Shown here piece after piece: positions 9,010 to 12,010 of a stretch of DNA of 12,010 bases. The notes under the pieces are model-generated. The model worked only from the letters and a program-made list of their open reading frames with translations. It was not told the origin of the DNA and did not search any database. Each line of letters starts with the position of its first letter. Within the stretch, counting starts at the first letter, position 1. The position numbers and the translations under genes are program-made. The DNA is from Burkholderiales bacterium (GTDB lineage Bacteria > Pseudomonadota > Gammaproteobacteria > Burkholderiales > SG8-41): positions 1 through 12,010 of the forward strand of contig JAIESJ010000276.1 in the NCBI GenBank assembly GCA_019746155.1. The letters run 5' to 3'.

Positions 9010-9621
9010 TCAAAAACCAATCCTGTCCAGCATTCTGCCGAAAAAACCTTTTTCTTCCTGCGGTTTTTCTGCCTTGGATTTTTCTTCTTTCGGCTTTTCC
9101 GCAGTGCCCTCCGGCTTGGCCGGCTCGGCCTTCGGGGCTTCCGCCCGCACCGGTTCCCCGGCAGTCGTCGTCGGATCGGGGCTGCGCTGCGCAGGCGCCA
9201 CGGCGGCCGGTTCGGGCTTGGGCGCCGCGGCACTCGCCGCAGGTCTGGACTTGTCGGCACCGGCGGCAGCGCTTTCCGCCTTGTCGCCGGCGCCCGCCGG
9301 CACCACGTCGCCTTCGACGCGCGCCAGCTTGTCGTCCTCGAAGATCACCGTAATCTTGCGCTGCTCGGTGACCCGCCCGCCCTTCTTGTAAACGTAGACG
9401 TAATCCCAGCGGTTGGTGCGGAACATATCGACGACCAGGGGCGTGCCGAGGATGAAACGCACCTGGGAGCGCGTCATGCCGGGCTTGAGCCGGGCCATCA
9501 TTTCCTGGGTCACATAATTGCCCTGCTGGATATCGATCTTGTACGGCCCGATACCGGGTATCGTGGGCACGCCCGAGCAGCCTGCCAGCAACAACAGCAT
9601 GAGGAAAATGGTTTTTCGCAT
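9010..9621 (-). CDS. bamE: Outer-membrane assembly lipoprotein BamE (SmpA/OmlA), long C-terminal tail
   Basis: BamE is the small lipoprotein of the BAM complex that inserts beta-barrel proteins into the outer membrane. The start at ATG 9619-9621 gives a lipoprotein signal peptide, MRKTIFLMLLLLAGC, with lipobox LAGC and lipidated Cys15; a longer in-frame start at 9750 would bury this signal behind 43 extra residues and overlap fur. The SmpA/OmlA domain covers about residues 25-107 with GNYVTQEMMARLKPGMTRSQ, LGTPLVVDMF and WDYVYVYKKGG. E. coli BamE has 113 residues; this one has 203. The extra tail (about 108-190) is low-complexity Ala/Pro/Glu/Lys and ends in the amphipathic GFFGRMLDRIGF. It is divergent from fur across 119 bases, the classic bamE-fur pairing. 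Confidence 0.93.
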   Translation of the reverse strand: MRKTIFLMLLLLAGCSGVPTIPGIGPYKIDIQQGNYVTQEMMARLKPGMTRSQVRFILGTPLVVDMFRTNRWDYVYVYKKGGRVTEQRKITVIFEDDKLARVEGDVVPAGAGDKAESAAAGADKSRPAASAAAPKPEPAAVAPAQRSPDPTTTAGEPVRAEAPKAEPAKPEGTAEKPKEEKSKAEKPQEEKGFFGRMLDRIGF

Positions 9622-9675
9622 CGAGAATATGGCTGTGAGAATCGCGCCGGCCTGGCCTGCCTGCACGGCACGCGG

Positions 9676-9704
9676 TTTCCAAAGTACCCAAAAGTGAATA
9701 TGAT
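9676..9704 (+). promoter_or_regulatory. Promoter for fur with possible half Fur box
   Basis: TTTCCA (9676-9681) and TATGAT (9699-9704) are spaced by 17 bases and match the sigma70 boxes at four and five of six positions; transcription should start near 9711. GAATATGATA (9696-9705) overlaps the -10 and agrees with the left half of the Fur box (GATAATGATA) at eight of ten bases, but the right half is absent. Autoregulation is therefore only a possibility. Confidence 0.5.
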
Positions 9705-9740
9705 AGCTGACACGCCCACATTCCGACAGGGACGCATCAC

Positions 9741-10175
9741 TTGAGTTCACCCAGCGACCTTAAAACCATCGGCCTCAAGGCCACGCTGCCACGGCTGCGC
9801 ATCCTCGAGCTGTTCGAAAAGAGCAATATCCGCCATCTGAGCGCCGAAGACGTCTACAAGAAGCTGCTCGAGGAAGGCACCGACACGGGCCTGGCCACGG
9901 TCTATCGCGTGCTGACACAGTTCGAACAGGCGGGGCTGTTGATGCGTCACCACTTCGAAACCGGCAAAGCGATATTCGAATTGAACCAGGGCGGGCACCA
10001 TGACCACCTGGTGTGCGTGCAATGCGGACATGTCGAGGAATTCTACGATTCCGAAATCGAAAAGCGGCAGATCAGGATCGCCGAAGAGCACGGCTTCAAG
10101 ATCCACGACCACTCGCTGCATATCTACGCCGACTGCACCCGGACCAACTGCCCGCATAAGACCCGTGAAGGGTGA
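9741..10175 (+). CDS. fur: Ferric uptake regulator Fur
   Basis: Fur is the dimeric iron-dependent repressor of iron uptake genes. The 144-residue protein has an N-terminal winged helix (about 1-83; GLKATLPRLRILELF, TGLATVYRVLTQFEQAGLL as recognition helix region) and a metal-binding dimerisation domain: HHDHLVCVQCGHVEEF with His86, His87, Asp88, His89, Cys92 and Cys95, and a second pair Cys132/Cys137. These correspond to the E. coli Cys pairs. The start is TTG at 9741, giving the usual MSSPSDLKTIGLKATLPR, with AGGG nine bases upstream; no ATG fits. The last codons (Arg-Glu-Gly-stop) come from a GTGAAGG heptamer array that overlaps the gene end, so the natural C-terminus may have been altered. 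It converges on recN. Confidence 0.97.
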   Translation: MSSPSDLKTIGLKATLPRLRILELFEKSNIRHLSAEDVYKKLLEEGTDTGLATVYRVLTQFEQAGLLMRHHFETGKAIFELNQGGHHDHLVCVQCGHVEEFYDSEIEKRQIRIAEEHGFKIHDHSLHIYADCTRTNCPHKTREG

Positions 10176-10190
10176 AGGGTGAAGGGTGAA
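10165..10190. repeat. GTGAAGG heptamer array overlapping the fur stop
   Basis: Three perfect heptamers GTGAAGG (10165-10171, 10172-10178, 10179-10185) and a partial fourth (GTGAA). The fur TGA at 10173-10175 lies inside the second unit. The purine-rich unit is on the fur coding strand. Confidence 0.88.
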
Positions 10191-10196
10191 TAAACG

Positions 10197-10304
10197 CGGC
10201 GGCGATTGTAATGGATTGCCGCAATTACTGATCCGGCCGCGGAATAGCGCAAGGGCGGAAATCCCTTCCCGCCGGGTTGTCGGCAAAGGATTGCCAACCT
10301 ACAA
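10197..10304. repeat. Cluster of palindromes between fur and recN
   Basis: Three imperfect hairpins follow one another: GCGGCGAT with ATTGCCGC (about 10197-10221), AAGGG/CCCTT or alternatively GGCGG/CCGCC (10251-10273), and TTGT-C-GGCAA with TTGCC-AACCT-ACAA (10277-10304). The last resembles widespread GTAGGTTGG-type intergenic repeats. No open frame with family character is present. None has a T-tract, so a role as a terminator for the convergent genes is unproven. Confidence 0.5.
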
Positions 10305-10340
10305 CTTAATCTGAGGACAGGTTTGGCAGTTATTTTGTTT

Positions 10341-10367
10341 TTCCTTCGCATCCTTTGCGTCCTTTGC
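10341..10367. repeat. GCAAAGGAY nonamer array downstream of recN
   Basis: On the minus strand three units are in exact period nine: GCAAAGGAC, GCAAAGGAT and GCGAAGGAA (complements of 10359-10367, 10350-10358 and 10341-10349). They begin 12 bases after the recN TGA with the purine-rich strand as coding strand. Confidence 0.85.
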
Positions 10368-10379
10368 GGTTCAGGATTT

Positions 10380-12010
10380 TCAGTTTTTGACTCCCAACAT
10401 CTCCGCCGCATGCTTGCGCGTGGTCTCGGTGATCTTCACCCCGCCCAGCATGCGCGCGATCTCTTCCACGCGCTGCAGTTTGTCCAACACCGCGACCTTG
10501 CTCAGCACCTGGCCGTCGGCAATGCACTTGGTGACCTGCCACTGTTGATCGGCCGAGGCCGCGACCTGCGGCAGGTGGGTGATGCACATCACCTGGTGTT
10601 TTTTGCCGAGCTGCCTGAGCATTTTGCCGACGATTTCCGCGACGCGCCCGCCGATGCCGGCGTCGACTTCGTCGAAAATCAGCGTCGGTACCTGTGCCAC
10701 CTGGCTCACCACGGTCTGGATTGCAAGACTGATCCGCGACAATTCGCCACCCGAGGCGACTTTCGCCAGCGGCCGCGGTTCCATCCCTTTGTGCGCCGCA
10801 ACCAGAAACTCCACCTGTTCCATGCCGTGCAAACCCACTTCGTCCCCCGGATTGAGCACGACTTCGAACGCCCCGCCCGCCATCGCCAGGTCCCGCATCG
10901 CCTCGCTTACCTGACCGGAGAGCCTTTTTGCCGCTTTTTTGCGCCCGACAGAGAGCTGTTTCGCTTCGGCGAGACATACCGCGTACGCTTCCTGTTCCAG
11001 TTTGCGCAACGCATCGGCATCGCCGCCGCCGCCCAGTTCGGCGAGCCGCGACCGGGCCTGCTCCAGCGTATCGGGCAGCCGCTCAGGTAACACGCGGTAC
11101 TTGCGCGCGGCGGAGTGGATCGCATCGAGCCGCTGCTCGGTCTCGCGCAGCTGTTGCGGATCGACGTCCAGCCGCTCGCCGTAATGACGCAGCGCATAGA
11201 CCGCTTCCTGAAGCTGGATCTGCGCCGGCTCCAGCACGTCGAGGATCCCGCGCAGGGAGGCGTCGTGCTCGATCAGGTTGTTGAGCCGCGCGATCACGCC
11301 GTTGACCTGCGACAGGCTGGAACTCTCGCCTTCCGACAGCACGTCAAGCCCGTACTGCGCCGCCTCGATCAGGCTCGCGGCATGCGCGAGCCGGGCATGT
11401 TCGGCGGTAAGCGACTGCCATTCGCCGGCGCTGAAGTTGAGCGCTTCGAGATCGCGCACCTGCCACTCGAGCTGCTCGCGTTCGGCAGCGAACGCCGCGG
11501 CGTCGGCTTCGAAAGCGATACGTCGCTCGCGCCGCTGCTGCCATTCGCGGTACGCCTGCGCCACCCTGCCGGCCTGTTCGTCCATTCCGCCGTAGGCATC
11601 GAGCAGTTCGCGTTGTGCCGCGGCGCGCAGCAGCGACTGGTGCTGGTGCTGGCCGTGGATGTCGACCAGGAATTCGCCTGCTTCCCTGAGTTGCGCCAGC
11701 GTCGCGGCGCGGCCGTTGATGAAGCCGCGCGAGCGGCCCGCGGCGTCAATCACGCGCCGCATCAGGCACACGCCCTCGTCGCCGGCAAGTCCGTTCGCCT
11801 CCAGCCACCGCGCCAAGTCCGCATCCGCGCCGACATCAAACTCCGCGCTGATCTCGGCCTGCTTCGCGTCCTTGCGCACCACCAGCGCCTCGCCACGCTC
11901 GCCCAGCACCAGTGCCAGCGCGTCGATCAGGATCGACTTGCCGGCGCCGGTCTCGCCGGTGAGCACGGTGAACCCCGGACCGAATTCGAGGTCCATGCGA
12001 TCGACGATCA
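10380..12010 (-). CDS. recN: DNA repair protein RecN, 5' end beyond the window
   Basis: RecN is an SMC-like ATPase acting in double-strand-break repair, usually SOS-induced. The reading frame stays open to the right edge (…IVDRMDLEFGPGF), and the family start MLxxLxIxDFVIVD lies just outside, so about a dozen residues are missing; ATG 11996 is internal. Numbering from that Met, Walker A GETGAGKS is at 14-21, the Q-loop-like HGQHQHQ near 115, a long coiled-coil region at about 150-370 with a globular hinge, the ABC signature SGGELSRI near 414, and Walker B LIFDEVDAGIGG near 438, followed by THLPQVAA. Both ATPase halves are intact. It converges on fur; its promoter and any LexA box are outside the window. 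A nonamer array follows its TGA. Confidence 0.97.
   Translation of the reverse strand, partial: IVDRMDLEFGPGFTVLTGETGAGKSILIDALALVLGERGEALVVRKDAKQAEISAEFDVGADADLARWLEANGLAGDEGVCLMRRVIDAAGRSRGFINGRAATLAQLREAGEFLVDIHGQHQHQSLLRAAAQRELLDAYGGMDEQAGRVAQAYREWQQRRERRIAFEADAAAFAAEREQLEWQVRDLEALNFSAGEWQSLTAEHARLAHAASLIEAAQYGLDVLSEGESSSLSQVNGVIARLNNLIEHDASLRGILDVLEPAQIQLQEAVYALRHYGERLDVDPQQLRETEQRLDAIHSAARKYRVLPERLPDTLEQARSRLAELGGGGDADALRKLEQEAYAVCLAEAKQLSVGRKKAAKRLSGQVSEAMRDLAMAGGAFEVVLNPGDEVGLHGMEQVEFLVAAHKGMEPRPLAKVASGGELSRISLAIQTVVSQVAQVPTLIFDEVDAGIGGRVAEIVGKMLRQLGKKHQVMCITHLPQVAASADQQWQVTKCIADGQVLSKVAVLDKLQRVEEIARMLGGVKITETTRKHAAEMLGVKN

Noticed and set aside
9010..9750. Longer bamE start giving 246 residues
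   Set aside because: It would hide the lipoprotein signal peptide and lipobox inside the protein and overlap the fur start; the internal ATG at 9621 gives a standard lipoprotein.

Overview
The window looks like a housekeeping chromosomal segment of a betaproteobacterium. The coding sequence is GC-rich. The gene order ftsH-rlmE / yhbY / DUF4149 / greA-carB-carA / dapB / bamE / fur / recN matches the arrangement known in Beta- and Gammaproteobacteria such as Pseudomonas. The protein features also fit: the Fur Cys pairs, a BamE lipoprotein, and RlmE next to FtsH. I cannot name a genus. I see no insertion sequence, prophage, CRISPR array, tRNA or rRNA.

Left to right: the 5' end of ftsH (minus, cut by the window edge) lies downstream of rlmE (minus). 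yhbY (plus) is divergent from rlmE. A DUF4149 membrane-protein gene (minus) converges on yhbY. Then come greA, carB and carA, read as carA-carB-greA on the minus strand from a clear sigma70-type promoter with a leader hairpin. Next are an exported dienelactone-hydrolase-fold protein, dapB and bamE (all minus). fur (plus) is divergent from bamE and converges on recN (minus), whose first codons lie beyond the right edge. The functions are membrane-protein quality control, ribosome maturation (RlmE, YhbY), transcript cleavage (GreA), carbamoyl-phosphate synthesis (CarAB), lysine and peptidoglycan precursor synthesis (DapB), outer-membrane assembly (BamE), iron regulation (Fur) and double-strand-break repair (RecN).

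The signal that ordinary annotation leaves unexplained is between the genes. Most gaps hold short degenerate tandem arrays with a unit of 7, 8, 9 or 10 bases that differs from gap to gap. Arrays after a stop codon have the purine-rich unit on the coding strand. Arrays just before a start codon, in the two same-direction gaps, have its pyrimidine-rich complement. Three gaps (1495-1578, 2048-2188, 5928-6010) carry two such arrays in inverted orientation, making large imperfect palindromes. Several arrays abut or overlap stop codons, and three starts next to arrays lack a Shine-Dalgarno sequence. No gap between genes exceeds about 205 bases; the two longest are 10176-10379 (mosaic of repeats and palindromes) and 7141-7325 (carA promoter and leader). 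No new multi-gene system is evident.
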